Below are positions 1 to 12,061 of a DNA stretch of 64,000 nt, in pieces (the first letter of the stretch is position 1; each line of letters opens with the position of its first letter). Made by a program: the position numbers and the translations under genes. A model generated the notes under the pieces. That model saw only the letters and a program-made list of their open reading frames with translations, was not told the origin of the DNA and ran no database searches. Location: contig CM061249.1 in the NCBI GenBank assembly GCA_022605425.2, positions 1,113,746-1,177,745 of the forward strand. Reading direction: 5' to 3'. Source of the DNA: Hamiltosporidium tvaerminnensis. Its lineage: Eukaryota > Microsporidia > Dubosqiidae.

Positions 1-285
1 GAGCAAGAATAATTTATCATGTTTTTACATGGCAATTACCTACATAATCAACTGCGATCTTCAATCTAGTTAAATAAAAAACTACAAATAAATTTGTAGA
101 AAAAGTTTCTCCATTTCTTAGACCTCTTCTCCTCCTACAAACTTCCTTCGAACAACCGAAGATGCATTGTGGTTTTATTCCCATTAGAAATCCAAACAAT
201 GGTCTTTACATCAGTTTTACACACTCATTGCCAAGCAGAAATTTTTTTATGTGGTTATCTTCTCTTCACTATAAATCGTAAAAAT
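1..285 (+). repeat. Dispersed repeat R, copy a (cut by window edge)
   Basis: This is the right-hand part of a roughly 720-bp repeat seen about nine times in the window. It shares the ATGGCAATTACCTACAT block, the aacaaccgaagatg block and the gtggttatcttctct end with the copies at 22281-23005 and 40545-41265. A frame on the minus strand stays open for 60 codons here and in the 22.7-kb copy, but it is broken in other copies, so I treat the unit as non-coding or decayed. The left part lies outside the window. Confidence 0.8.
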
Positions 286-597
286 ACTCATTTATTTTTA
301 TATTATTATTTTTATATTATTAGATTTATTTCCTTAGAACTATTTTAGTTTAAACCAGAATATTTATAGAATCTAAAATTTCGTCTATATACATAAAAAT
401 GTTTCTTTTATAACTTTATAGATATCAAGAAAAGTATAAGCTTATATAGTTTTGCGTAGAATCTTAAAAAAATACGATATTGAATTAGGTTACGAATTAA
501 AATGAATATGTATAGAATATCAATGGAATAAAACATGTTTTAAAAACGGTTTATTACGAATATTAAAAAAAATATTTTATTCTATATTTAGAATAAA
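286..597. other. AT-rich spacer, nothing recognised
   Basis: No open frame or repeat was recognised. The last 40 bases weakly resemble the upstream flank of the related genes at 12225 and 26110. Confidence 0.5.
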
Positions 598-2215
598 ATG
601 CCATATTTAGTAAATATGTTCGTTCTTAATTTATATTTTTTAAATTTCATCTTGGACCTGTTTTATAAAAAACAATTGCTTGGTTTTATATATTTGCTGT
701 GTTCTGTTCTAAGTAAAAAGAAAAAGAGAGTATTAAACAAAATACAAGAATCAAAAGAAGTTGATACATCATGTGACGATGAAAATACTACACATGTTGT
801 ATATTGCAATGTCTCTGAGTATTTGATAGAATATGCGATATATTATGAATCACGGCTAGAAGCGTTTTTCGAATATTCTAGGAACTTTATAAATAACAGC
901 CACGAGGAATCAAATATAATTGCCGTTAAAAATATCCGTTATAGCATTGAAAAAGGCGAAAAAAATACTTTTCGGAACATGAATTATATGAAACCTATTA
1001 TGCTAAGCGTCTAGGAATGATCGAAAATTATATATTAAAGTTATGCTTAGAGTTGGTACATTTCAACCATTGGGACCGAAATGAATGGTCAAAGTCTAAA
1101 AAGTTTTTAGAAGATTCACTTAAAGATTACCTTGTTAAATATCCGATAGATGTAGCATTAGGCGGTAAAATGCTGAGCCAAACACCAATAAACCCAAAAA
1201 GAAAAATGAAAGAAATTAACGAGATAATTAAAGCTATTTCAGAGAATAAAGAATTAGAAGAATTTATTTTTGTTCAATTTGCGCATTTTTATGTGTCCTT
1301 TTTTTACAGGTCAATACTGGAGTTCTTGGGTTTCCACCGCTTTCTCGTATTCTCGGTTCCAGTAAATTAAGTGAAGCACGTAAGGAGAATAAAAAATCGG
1401 AAGTGTATTTTAAATCAATTAGGAATATTTATTCTGCTAAAAAGTGGAATTTTGTGCAAAATTTGTTTGAGAACAACTACAAAGATATCGATGAACATAA
1501 AATGAATTTAATTAGGAGGAATGGATTGTTTGGATTCCGGAAATCTCTTTTTAGAGGGTTTAGGAATCCATTTGACAGGTTAAACCAGTCTATGTTGAGC
1601 ATTTATTCTAGCCATTATTCATGGAATGTGTTAAATGATTCATTTACGAATTGCATATTTCCAAGATTCAATATCTTTTTTAGTGAAACCGAAATGCCTA
1701 CTTTTGATTTTTTAAATATGTCAAGGAGAATCAATATGACTGTTATTCTTCAATCAGAGCCCTCATTAGTGGTTTTCTTGGAATATTTCATCAAAAAAGT
1801 CGATGAAAAATATTTTTATAAAATCTTTGTTGCAAAAGATACATCTGAAAAGAAATCTCAACTTAGAAAATTGATAGATGGTATTTTTAAAGCAATAAAA
1901 AAAATAGAGCCCTTAAATACAGAAATATCAATTGGTCTTTACAATACATTGATCAATATTTCAGTTGATGTTCATATTACTTTTGTTTTATATAAATTAG
2001 ATTCCAGACTCTTCCCGTTCTTGAAAAACGAATTATTGAAGAATATAAAATCCGAAAATTTAAAGCAGAAAGTAAAAAACGAAATATTTGGCAATTCTGA
2101 GATATTCAATGTTTTTTTCGATTTATACAAGACATGTTTCTTAGAATCGACGGATACATTAAAAACATTGAAGCATGTAAAAGAAGTCGAGTTTATAGAT
2201 TTGCCTAATGAATAA
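598..2215 (+). pseudogene. Subtelomeric gene family member, copy 1, two frameshifts
   Basis: Three consecutive frames (598-1014, 1017-1370, and a third ending at 2215) together match the intact 539-residue protein at 24491-26110 almost residue for residue. Two one-base losses explain the breaks. Near 954-960 a run of seven A replaces eight, and near 1299-1305 a run of seven T replaces eight. The third segment has no ATG at its head, so it is not a separate gene. The N-terminus has a hydrophobic stretch (about residues 5-38) followed by a KKKK/KR cluster, suggesting a signal anchor or membrane segment. No known domain was recognised. Because both differences are in 8-base homopolymers, a sequencing error is as plausible as real decay. 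Confidence 0.8.
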
Positions 2216-2530
2216 AAATTATCATTTTCTTAAATTTTAATATTAATATTGTTTTTTGATTTGTAATTTCTGCATTCAAATTCGATAACGTAGTTTTAAA
2301 ATATTTAATTGCAAAAAATATTCATTTTCTTCTCTATAAAATGGTAAATTTATATTTGGTTTTAAAACACAATTAATTTCAGCAATTAATACGAATTACA
2401 GAAATATTATAGATTATAGAAGGATATAATACCTCATTTAAATTATGATCATACAACTCAAATTTTCGTAGAATTGTTTTCTAAAGAACATGATAATTTG
2501 TTTATCCGTAAGCTTTCCACATTACAAAAG
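2216..2530 (+). repeat. Duplicated 3' flank of gene family copy 1
   Basis: This flank matches the reverse complement of 24186-24490 with small indels, including the block around tccgtaagctttccacatta near 2505-2524. The duplication therefore covers the gene and about 300 bp of downstream non-coding DNA. Confidence 0.8.
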
Positions 2531-3369
2531 AAATTATCTATTAGTGCCATAACTATTTGATAGCTGTTTTCTACACGAATATATTTTCATCTTTTCTTTT
2601 AATCTGTTTTTTTTCTAGTTCCTTGACATATATTCTTTACAATTCAACAAAACACGGGTAAGCAGACAAAAATTAATAAGATATGAAAAGTTCCTCAAAT
2701 CATTGAGTGTGTTTATTACACGGAAACCATAGAAGCTTATTTTTAGAAACTAAAATAGTCTATGTGTGAAAATCAATATTATTACAAGAAAATTTTTGTC
2801 AATAGAATGAAAATTATCAGTGTTAGATGGTATTAAATATTCTTTTTCTAATCATTCTATCAAAATATTCAATTCTTACTTTTCTAAAAAAACGTTGTGA
2901 AGTCTTTTCTGATAAAAATGTAAACTACTTCATACATTTTTCTTGTTTCTAAACTATTCTTGTCTTCCAATAAAATCTACTGAATTGAATTTTAGATTAG
3001 ATTTAAGCATATTTTCGTTTTACGGTACCCCTTTATGAGAGTGTATGTTTTGCTATATTGCACTCGCAGGGTCTCGATAACGACTTTATTTCCTCTACAC
3101 GTGTCCTCAGCTGTCTTACCAAACCTCCCCAGTTCATTTGTAATTACCCATCTCTGCGCGCATTTTTATTATAAACGAACCAATAAAAATGATATGCATT
3201 GAATATGTAACGACAATTAAGATTGCCGCTAAATGAAAATTACTGACTATTGTTTCTATGTAGTTTTATTGATGGTTTACATAAGTAACTCGCGACTTTA
3301 ACTTAGTTCTGATTAAAATTCTTTTTTTGTTGAGGGTTTATCTTTTTAATATCGCTCCAGGATGAATGT
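2531..3369. other. Spacer, nothing recognised
   Basis: AT-rich until about 2990. The stretch 3020-3180 is visibly more G+C-rich and adjoins the Merlin-like relic, so it may be that element's outer part. I found no convincing inverted ends. Confidence 0.4.
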
Positions 3370-4160
3370 GGAACGTCGCATGAATCTTTGGTTTTTGCAT
3401 CATTTTAGAAAAAGTTTATTTCGGATCTATAGGTATGTTGTGTGTTTTAAGGACTTGTATGAATTTCGAGTGGTTATAAGTGTCTTAAGTGCAAGTCTTT
3501 TATTAAATTGTATAAACGGCATGAGTTTCTTGATGAGTTTTCGCATCAAAAAGGTTTCCTCTCATCATGGGAAACAGAGGAACAGGTGTATCTCATGGTT
3601 TAGTAAAGTCGATTGTGAATTGTGGAAATCTTTTAAATGCCTAAGTTATTTTGCGTGATAAGAATCAGATTTAAGTGATATATGAACTGTGTCAGTCAAG
3701 TGAATAATTTGTGTGTAACCAGGTTAGTTTTTTGTTTAAGTGTTTGAAAATATTTATGAACGAGACTTCCACTAGGATTCGTCGTGAAAGAAATGTAGTT
3801 GTGCTTGATTAAAGCGAGTTTGGAAAGAAAAGCGCATACAAACTAAGCGGATTAAGTATTAATTAGTGTTTGTTGACATGGAGAAGATATCTAACAATTT
3901 ATATCTTCTAGTTGTCGAATTGATGGATAAGAAGACTCTTTTAAGGATATTAAGGCAACGATTAGATCAGTAAACATTTATCGTTTTGGATCGCTGGGAC
4001 TTATTCTCCTCTAAAAGATAAAACCTGTCATCATTTCAAAGTCAACCATACCTTTGAATTAAAAACTCAAGAATAATGTGCATAGAAACGCAATAGAAGG
4101 AATATGGTGTGCCATTAAAAAGGAAAAGCCCAATCGAGTTGTTACTAACTAGCTCGAAGC
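3370..4160 (+). mobile_element. Decayed Merlin/ISXO2-like transposase
   Basis: Broken frames on the plus strand carry, in order, the landmarks of ISXO2/IS1595-type (Merlin) transposases. There is a KCLKCKSF zinc-ribbon remnant near 3480-3510. VVLD-stop-SEFGKK at about 3798-3830 corresponds to the family's IDES-FGKRK motif with the E codon now a stop. A TLLRILRQ segment lies near 3935-3960, KVNHT near 4040-4052, and VHRNAIEGIWCAIK at 4077-4118 matches the family's HTNxIEGxW block. Frameshifts and stops separate these pieces, so the gene is dead. A 98-codon open frame at 3362-3658 is a by-product in another frame. Terminal repeats were not found, so the element limits are approximate. Confidence 0.7.
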
Positions 4161-6827
4161 CTAACTCGCAGTGTATTAATAGCTATATATTTTCTAATAA
4201 TGACAATCTTATGAAAACAACCATTAGGGAAATATAAAAGAATTTACCCTCCCCCGCTAGACTAGGGATATGATCTAGAAACTGCTAAAATATCATGAAT
4301 CTTCACTGATAATCAGAACTGCAGCTTAAAATTCTTATGAATTTATTTAACTTAACGTTTCGAAATCTTTGTTGTTTCTTGTATTTTTAGTATTTCTTTA
4401 GAAGCGTCATTTCAGTTTGGTAACAACACTATGTTAGATGTAACTTTCTATTTCCTTTTAAAGCTTCTGTAATTTGGGTGGAAATGATAAAATACAGGTA
4501 TTGACTGTAATATATTGATTTTTACCCACTTTCCATTTGGAAATGCTATTTTTTTGATTATTTGCAAGGATAAGTAAATATTAAATTTACCTATTATTCC
4601 TATAAATCACCTAATATTACTCATTCATAATTATTTACTACATGTAAAATCCTTATAATTGTTTTTAAATAATATTGCAGAATGTTTCGGATATGAACTT
4701 AATCAAATTAGATGGTTTCTTTTTTAGATTTTGCTTTTTTGTTTTCCAAACCTATGCGAAGCAAGAAATATAGTGTAAACTTTCTCTAACTACCTTGGTC
4801 GTCACATTCAATGTATAAATTCATATTTATTGGTTTGCTTTTTTTCTCCTTTTTTTGATAAACTTTCTTTTCATATAAAATAAATGTATGTAACTGTATG
4901 CACAATAATGTAAATTATAAAAACAGCAGCGAAAAAAGTCTCGAACAACATATTTAAATACCGGAAAGTATCAGTGATTGTTAAAAGAGTCGAAATATCA
5001 AATCAAATTTCTAAAAAGTTCTAGATTCTAAGGGAAATTGACATAATCACAAAAGTTTGTTGAATCTATTCTATGATCAAAAGACTTTAGTATTATAAAT
5101 ACTTCGTTGAAATTTCCACTTGGCTAACTTCGGTATTTCAAGTTGTGTAATCTCTTTCGGTTCATAAAAATAGACTCTTATTAACATTCAACGCTAATCT
5201 ATGCCACAAATCATATATTTAAAGCCGAACCCATATGTGGAGTTTGCCCATATAGGAACCAAAAGAAAGCTTTTTTAAAACCCTTCATAAATAAGTTTTT
5301 ATAAATTAAAAATCTTGATTCTGTTTATCTTCTGCTGAAATTCCAATAGGATTAAAATATTGTTTTATTTATATAGTTTTTAGAGGGGAATTTGTGCAAG
5401 AATAAAATTCAATGAAGGTCGTTTTAACTATTTTAAAGTAAAATTGATAAAACACTAACTAGCCGATATAAATAAAGCACATTCTAATTTATCTTTCACG
5501 ATAAAAAGAATTTTTTTAGGAAAAACAAAGACTAAGAGTTACAAACGAAAAATTGTGTTATAGAGAAGGCGATAACATTCATAAAGAGGCAGTTGCTTAA
5601 GACTATTTTAAAACAAAAAGCTATATTTGATTCTCTTTACATACCTGATCACAAAAAATTTAGGCGATGTATGAACACCCTAAATCTCCATTCATAGGAT
5701 TTAACGGTTAATTAATCAACGAATATATCTCGAAATATATAAACTGCAAGAAATTTTATCTTTTAAGCTGGAATTCGCAAGTTATACCCATCATTGCGCG
5801 ACATTTGTAACATATTGTGAAGATGAATTGCGTTGATTTAAGAAATTATACTAAGGAAAATAACAATATAGATAGATTGTGAACATTTTGGATTGCTATT
5901 CCGAATTTTTGTTTCATTTGCATTAAAAAATAAAATAGCCAAACATCATGTCTGCTTTAAAAAATATTTAAATACAAAGGCACTCCGATTGTTGTACAGA
6001 GCGAATACGGCAGAGAATCTAACATTTCCTTGTTTTGGAACTTCTAAATTTATCTAACGTTAGTTTTGGGAGAAAAACCAAGACATCACCAGAATCAAGG
6101 ACAGGTAAAAATAGTAGATCGAGAAGTAGTACAAGAACATCAAAGCCCTTATTTATCTAAAAAAATAAGTTGAAAATACATGATAATATTGTATTTGAAT
6201 ACGATATATCATGAGAAGACTAATAAACATTCCCTAAATTCTGGGATTTAGAAGTCAATTGGCTATAAAAATATTGCATTACCCAGTCAATACAATAGAG
6301 TTAGGTGAATTTTTAATTTAATATAAAAAAACCACATATTGAATATAATATAGAAATTATTGGAGAAACAAACTTTATACAATTTATAGTAACCTTGAAT
6401 TGCAGTTCACTATTTAGGACATAAAAGAGTTGATATAAACTATAGAGACATTTATAGTTTGAAATTTTAAAGATGCTGATTTTTATTGCCACTGTTTCGC
6501 ATTAAATCCAGGGGACTGGTTTTTATTCAATGATTTTTTTATACAAATAAATTGACCTAAAAAAAACAAAATTTATAGTTTGAATGAAGAAGAACCTGGA
6601 TTATTTTTTCAAAGAGTTTGCTCTGACAGTTTTAGAGTCCGTGATGAAAACGATCCTGGTAATTAAAATTTATCTCTAAAAACAGACTAAAGAAAACAAA
6701 AAAGTTAACAGAGCTTGCACCTATCGTTTATTCTTCATATTATCATTTGTTTACTCCTTTTATTTTTTATTATCTTGTTTCTCATTTTTTTTTGAAGTTT
6801 GTTTTATCTTATTTTTTGATAATTTAT
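4161..6827. other. Long AT-rich stretch, nothing recognised
   Basis: No frame over about 60 codons and no recognised repeat. A slightly richer patch at 5970-6130 has a short open plus-strand stretch, too little to name. Confidence 0.4.
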
Positions 6828-6829
6828 TA

Positions 6830-6857
6830 CTCCCTCCGTCCGGTAATATGGTATACA
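6830..6857 (+). repeat. Left terminal inverted repeat of mariner element
   Basis: Starts CTCCCTCCGTCCGG and ends ATGGTATACA; pairs with 8551-8578 with two mismatches. Confidence 0.93.
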
Positions 6858-7094
6858 TTTTAGCGATTTTTTTGACCGAAAAAATAGTATATATTTGTGA
6901 AAAAATAAAATAAATAAAAAATGTACATGACAAGTCAACTATATTACCTTTATTTGAAACATTTTAAAAAATATTAATCTAAATATTAAATAAAATTTAA
7001 AAAAATAAACATTAATATTAATAAGTTCACTCGAAATTTGATTTGTTTTATTGTATGCTTCTTTGGAAAATACATATTTTTCTAGCCAATGACC

Positions 7095-8106
7095 TTAGAG
7101 ACGAGGTTTTCCTTTACTTAAATGAGGTATTTTATAGCCATTTCCTCCATCTGCTAACATAATTGACCCCATACGTGCTTGCAATCTTGTAAAAAAGTTA
7201 TCGAGAGTATTCGCTTCTAATCTATGAAATGCATCTTGAACACCTATATTAATTCGTCAATTGTGTGTGGCGAAACTTTATCCTGCAGCGATTGTATGGA
7301 GGAAAAAACCTAAATCGAGAACATTTAAATCAGAATAATTTGCTGTTGCGTCTTAAATTTAATATTCCAGCCAGCAGCAGAACCAAGAGCGACAATATCT
7401 GCACCTTAATCAGAAAAATGAGGTTTTGCCTTGTCTTCTAGTAAGTAAATTGTTTTCTTTTTGTATGCTGGCATAAATTTAGATTTAATTGCGGGAATTA
7501 CATTATCAATGATCATGTTTTTGCAATGTACTGCAGTAACAGATTCCCCATTTTTTGTTATCATTGTTCTTTTAGCTCTGTTCTTAGAATTTCTTTGAGC
7601 TAGTTCTTGATAAAAAAAATGGCCATATTCCAATTTTTCCATCAAAATAAGGCTCTCGATGTGCATCCTAGCGCGGTTGAGCCACTGCAGCCCTGAAAAT
7701 TATTTTTGTAATAAATGGCTTTCTTTTGCTGTTTCTATCCGGTTTTTCTTCGTTTAAAATTAAGTAATAAGGGCGCTTAACTTATGTTAGATAAAACCAC
7801 TTTTCATCAATGTGAACGCAGTCGTACAAATCATCAAAAAGCAAATCTCTATTATTAGCAAGATTTACTTTAGAAGCAAAAGTTCAATCTGTCTATTTTA
7901 TTTTTATCTGTTAAAGTTGGTTTAACTGTAGAAGATATTTTCTTGCTATACTTTCCCGATTTGAATATATCAAACAAAGTTGATTTTGGAATATCAATTG
8001 CAAAGGAAAGACTGCGAAGCGTTCCTCGGCGATTTAATGGTGTATTCTTTATTTGCGCTAAATTGTTCGAATAATCTTTAGGTTTTCTTCCGCCTCTTTT
8101 TTTCAT
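7095..8106 (-). pseudogene. Broken DD39D-type mariner transposase
   Basis: The N-terminal part (8106-7870) is open for 78 codons. It reads GRKPKDYSNN, then RRGTLRSLSFAI and PKSTLFDIFKSG, the helix-turn-helix region of plant-type mariner transposases, then VKPTLTDKNKIDRLNFCF. After a break, IDEKWFYL near 7795-7812 supplies the first catalytic Asp. The segment 7666-7406 (86 codons) ends LLEDKAKPHF, the second Asp (DNxRPH in relatives). SDLNVLDLGFF near 7295-7340 supplies the third, and KIPHL near 7120-7140 is the conserved C-terminal block. At least three frame breaks separate these. All three catalytic Asp codons survive, but the gene cannot make a full protein. Confidence 0.85.
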
Positions 8107-8550
8107 TTTTAAAAAAACATCGGCACATATCTTATTCTTTCTGTATTGAGTTTGTGCTGAATGCCAAATTCAGCTAACGTTTAGCCGGGAAACTTGAAAG
8201 GCAGAAGAAACTTCGTTTATGGCACCATGTTTTAACTTATTCTCCTTCATCTGCTGTAATAATTTTTCTAAAATACCTGACGTTGTTCTTTAGTTAACTG
8301 TTTATATTTTGAATCTTTTCTTTCTAAATTTAACAGATTTCATACCACATTTTCCATACTCGTCTTGCAGCGATACTAATTTTATTTACCTCAAGAAATA
8401 CTGAGCTTTGAGCGGTAAGTTTTTAAATAAGAATGATATTACTTAAGTCAAATATTTTAGGATATATTGCCATGAATATTTAATATGACAATGTCATGAT
8501 AGTTGCCTATTTATTTTTATATTCACGATAATCTACGATTTTTGTTGAAA

Positions 8551-8578
8551 TGTATACCATATTATCGGATGGAGGGAG
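8551..8578 (-). repeat. Right terminal inverted repeat of mariner element
   Basis: The reverse complement starts CTCCCTCCATCCGA; pairs with 6830-6857. The flanking TA is at 8579-8580. Confidence 0.93.
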
Positions 8579-8580
8579 TA

Positions 8581-10479
8581 TTATTTAGGTATAAGTTTGT
8601 ACATTGGGGAAACGACGCTCTATGTGGGCCCGACATTTAATGCTGTAATTCCAAAAGTTACAACTATGTTTAACGTATAAAAAAGATTATAAAATATAGA
8701 TATTAAAAAACTGCACTAAATTGATAGAAATAATAGATTAGAACCTCAATAAAGTTTCTAGGAATAAAATAGAGCAGCATAGTTCAAAAAAAAATTTCTT
8801 TTTCTTGCTTTCACGACCGTTTTAATAATTCACTTTTTTGAAGACTGATTGTTGGTAAAGAAGCAGATAGAAGTGTATTCTATTGAAGGAGCATCTATTC
8901 CGTCATTTCGGATCTAAATTTTAAAGGTTTATTATTGATCCTAGTGATTACATTCATTCTCCTTCACCGATTAATTTAATTAGATATGCCTACAACTTTC
9001 TTAATAACTGATAAAAAAGAAATTTTGCTGCAGAAATACCTTTAACCTTTAAAATTTATGAGAAGCATTATAAGAACAAATATCGAATCGATTTTTTCGT
9101 TGTCTATTTTTTAAGATAAAGTTCCAATAAAAAAAACTTGAATCGATTAAAAGATTAAAGAGCACATTTCAATTTTTTTATCTTCATTGAATTTATAAGC
9201 CGAGTTATCTTGATGTTTCAAAAGCATAACTGAATAATTGAGGTTAATTATATGTTATACTTACATAATAAAGGATATTTGGTTTTAGTTTTTTAAAAAA
9301 AAATATGTTGGAAGGTAATTACTATACAGATACTGGTATAGAATCTTAACAGAATTTTTAAAGCGATATAAAAGTATACATTTTAATAACATTTTAGGCT
9401 GGTTTATATTGAATTAAGAAAAAAAACCAGTTTCTTTCTTTTTTTTTCGAATATCTGTTGCTTCAAAGGGACTATCGGAAATAATATGGGACGTTAAAAT
9501 ATATTGAAATAAAGTATCTATGAAAACCAAAGTTTTAGACTACATATATTCTCCTATTTTATTTCTTTCCTATAGATCTATCCGATTTCTTATTTACTTT
9601 AAGAAAATGCGATCGTATATAAAATTTGCAAATTTCTATTTTTTAAACAAATTTAGATAACTTATACATAAAAAATTTATAATAGAAATATTTTAAAGTA
9701 CTATCATCTTTTAAAATCAATGATACATAAGTAAAAATGCAAGGTTTATTATTTTGAGTCAAATAATTTTCAGAAAAATCTGTAATATTGCATATGAAGT
9801 AAATATTTATAGATATAATTATAGATAATTTAAATTATTGAGTGTGAACACATTTTATACATTAGAATATTAAAATAGGTTAATCACATTAGGAAAATTC
9901 TAATATTTTAGCTTACGTAGATTAATTTCATAAACATATTGTGTCATTCGTGAACATATAATTATTTACTGACGAATATAGATAATATAAATAGTAGTAG
10001 TATGTAAAGCAATACAAGAAGCTTAATGGATTTATTATAAATGCAACAAATATAAAATAATATTTAAACTTTACGTTTTTTCTTAACCCGATCTCGGTTG
10101 ACTTTTGATTAATACCGGGAAAAAAAATTAAATGTTTTTACCATTAGATAACGAATTGTATATAATATTCAAGCTTAAATAAAACCATCTTAAACAAAGT
10201 TTACATTTTTTAATATAAAGTTCCAATAATTCTAAAAACAACGTACTTCGAGTTTTACATGTAGATTCTTTCTAAAAATAAATTCATCAAAGTAATCATT
10301 TAACGTAATTTAATGTTAAAATTATGTTTTAAGTGGGTTTTTCCAAATCTCTAGAATGAAATTTTTTATTGTATTTGTATGAATACCTGATTCTGATACA
10401 AAATATGTTAAATAGTTCACATTGTCAAATAAAATTTTTGGTTCTCTCTGAATATTGATAAGTTTTACCAGTGCTTATC
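8581..10479. other. AT-rich stretch, nothing recognised
   Basis: No long frames and no recognised motif in 1.9 kb. Confidence 0.4.
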
Positions 10480-10790
10480 GTAGTATACTTTACTTATTAA
10501 AGAGATAGAATTATAAATATCATTTTTTAAAATACTCAACGTTCTTTTTGGAATAATTAGCGCATTAAATTTTCTTTGCTGTTTTCGAAATAGCGTAAAC
10601 TCTGATTTTTGAACAAATAGACGATGTCGATCATACTTTCTTCTGGCTAAAACAGTTTCTTCTATTTAAACTATTTCTTCGGGTCGACCAATTCTTTCCA
10701 AAGGAAGAAAGGCTATTGTTTTGTTATAATCGATCTCGGCTCCTTAAAAGAGAATGCTATGGGCCATCTGTAAAATCATGATGGATTGCT
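10480..10790 (-). mobile_element. Second Merlin/ISXO2-like transposase relic
   Basis: On the minus strand, about 10705 down to 10620, the reading is GRPEEIV-stop-IEETVLARRKYDRHR. It aligns with the ISXO2/Merlin motif G-P-G-x-IV-E-IDES-x-x-x-RKYxRGR around the first catalytic Asp (here IEE). A short continuation (SEFTLFRKQ then ILKNDIY) could be the following strand. The later HTNxIEGxW block was not found, so this is a short fragment. It differs clearly from the relic at 3370-4160, so it represents another lineage. Confidence 0.5.
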
Positions 10791-11261
10791 TTTATACCAT
10801 GACATGGTAATTAAAATTTAAATTTTCAAATGATATAAATTATATCTTAAATTCAAATTTTGGAGTTTTCAATTGAATTTAAATAATATTCGGAATGTTT
10901 TTTTATCACAAAAAGAACAGCTGAAACCAATTTTTCCTAGAAAATGAATTGTGCGTTGAGAATTCTATTACATGCAGAACATGAATAAATCAAATCAGAT
11001 TGTTCAAATAGAAAATTCTACCTCAATTCACTGATGTGTCTTATTTGAATTTTGTAAATTTGATATATAGCTCTCCACCATCAATAAGTATCATATGAAT
11101 AAAAAATGCATACTTTTAATTCAGTAAAGTTTCCCACAAAATTTAAATAAATATTGAAATAGTATATATCATAAAGTTTTAATTTTTCCATTTTAAATTC
11201 GCTATTAAGGATAAGAATATTTAATTTTTTTCCCTTCGGCCTTGATCAAAAGTGCAAACCG
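10791..11261. other. AT-rich stretch, nothing recognised
   Basis: No gene or repeat recognised. Confidence 0.4.
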
Positions 11262-11642
11262 ACTCTCTAATCATCTGATTCAAGCAAATCAGGGAGCTAA
11301 ATAAATTTTTAACTAACTATAAGAACTTTAACAGGGATAAAACCAATCTCTATGATCGAGAATGATTATCGAATCAAGTCCACCAAATCATGAATATATT
11401 ATAGTCAAACGATACCCAGTTTGGCTATAAATAATTATATTGACCGAAAAATGCATTTCATATTGAAAACGGAATCCAATTCACGAATTCCGACATTAAA
11501 TTATTGATTTATCTAAAAACGACTTTCATTTCAATTTAAACGCTAAAATATGAATCAGAAAAGCACAAATTTTCTTTTAGTATACTAGAATTATATTTGT
11601 GAAAATAAATGAATTTTTGATTAAATATTTTCTATAACTAAT

Positions 11643-11775
11643 AAAAAATAAAAATAAAAAATAAAATTCGGTTTATTTTCCTTAAGATCAGCCAAATCTA
11701 CAACACACAAAATTCCTTATAAACCGACCCGGCTATGTATAGCCACCATATCCGCAATCGGACTTCGGTTCTAGA
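11643..11775 (-). mobile_element. SINE-like 133-bp insertion with 16-bp target duplication
   Basis: The 16-mer attttctataactaat occurs at 11627-11642 and again at 11776-11791. The paralogous flank has it once (26441-26456, reverse strand), giving a natural empty site. Read on the minus strand the insert begins CTAGAACCGAAGTCC and ends in an A/T-rich tail (TTTTATTTTTTAT type). It can fold: GGCTA/TAGCC hairpin (11731-11744), TCCG/CGGA hairpin (11751-11762), and a 9-bp stem between 11668-11676 and 11719-11727. No convincing tRNA promoter boxes were seen. The features fit a short non-autonomous retroelement mobilised by a LINE, possibly one like the relics in this window. Its family is unknown to me. 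Confidence 0.7.
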
Positions 11776-12061
11776 ATTTTCTATAACTAATGATGTAGTT
11801 ATTTGATACAGTAAAAAGTGCGTTACTTATATTTTTTCTGTTCTTAAAAAATTATAAATTATTAAATAATTTGTGTGAAACACGATAAATTTAACAAAAA
11901 GATAAAATAAAAAAAATAACACTATTACACGGTTGAATATAGTTATACGTTTCAAATTAATGAAAATCTTCTTTTTTAGACTTTGAAATCTATTAAATAA
12001 AAATTTAAGAAAAAATATTTATTTTTTAAAAAAATCATTTAATAATTTATAATTTGATAAA

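Larger units (their letters stand above)
6828..8580 (-). mobile_element. Mariner-like DNA transposon with Stowaway-type ends
   Basis: The element is bounded by TA at 6828-6829 and 8579-8580, the usual mariner target duplication. The 28-bp terminal inverted repeats (6830-6857 and 8551-8578) differ at two positions and begin CTCCCTCCGTCC, the signature of plant Stowaway MITEs and their mariner partners. The inner 1749 bp carries a degenerate transposase on the minus strand. The ends are better preserved than the gene, so they might still be recognised by an active transposase elsewhere in the genome (inference). Confidence 0.9.

Noticed and set aside
11643-11775. tRNA gene or ribozyme in the SINE-like insert
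   Set aside because: No cloverleaf, no clear A and B boxes, and no hammerhead or twister core residues could be laid out.
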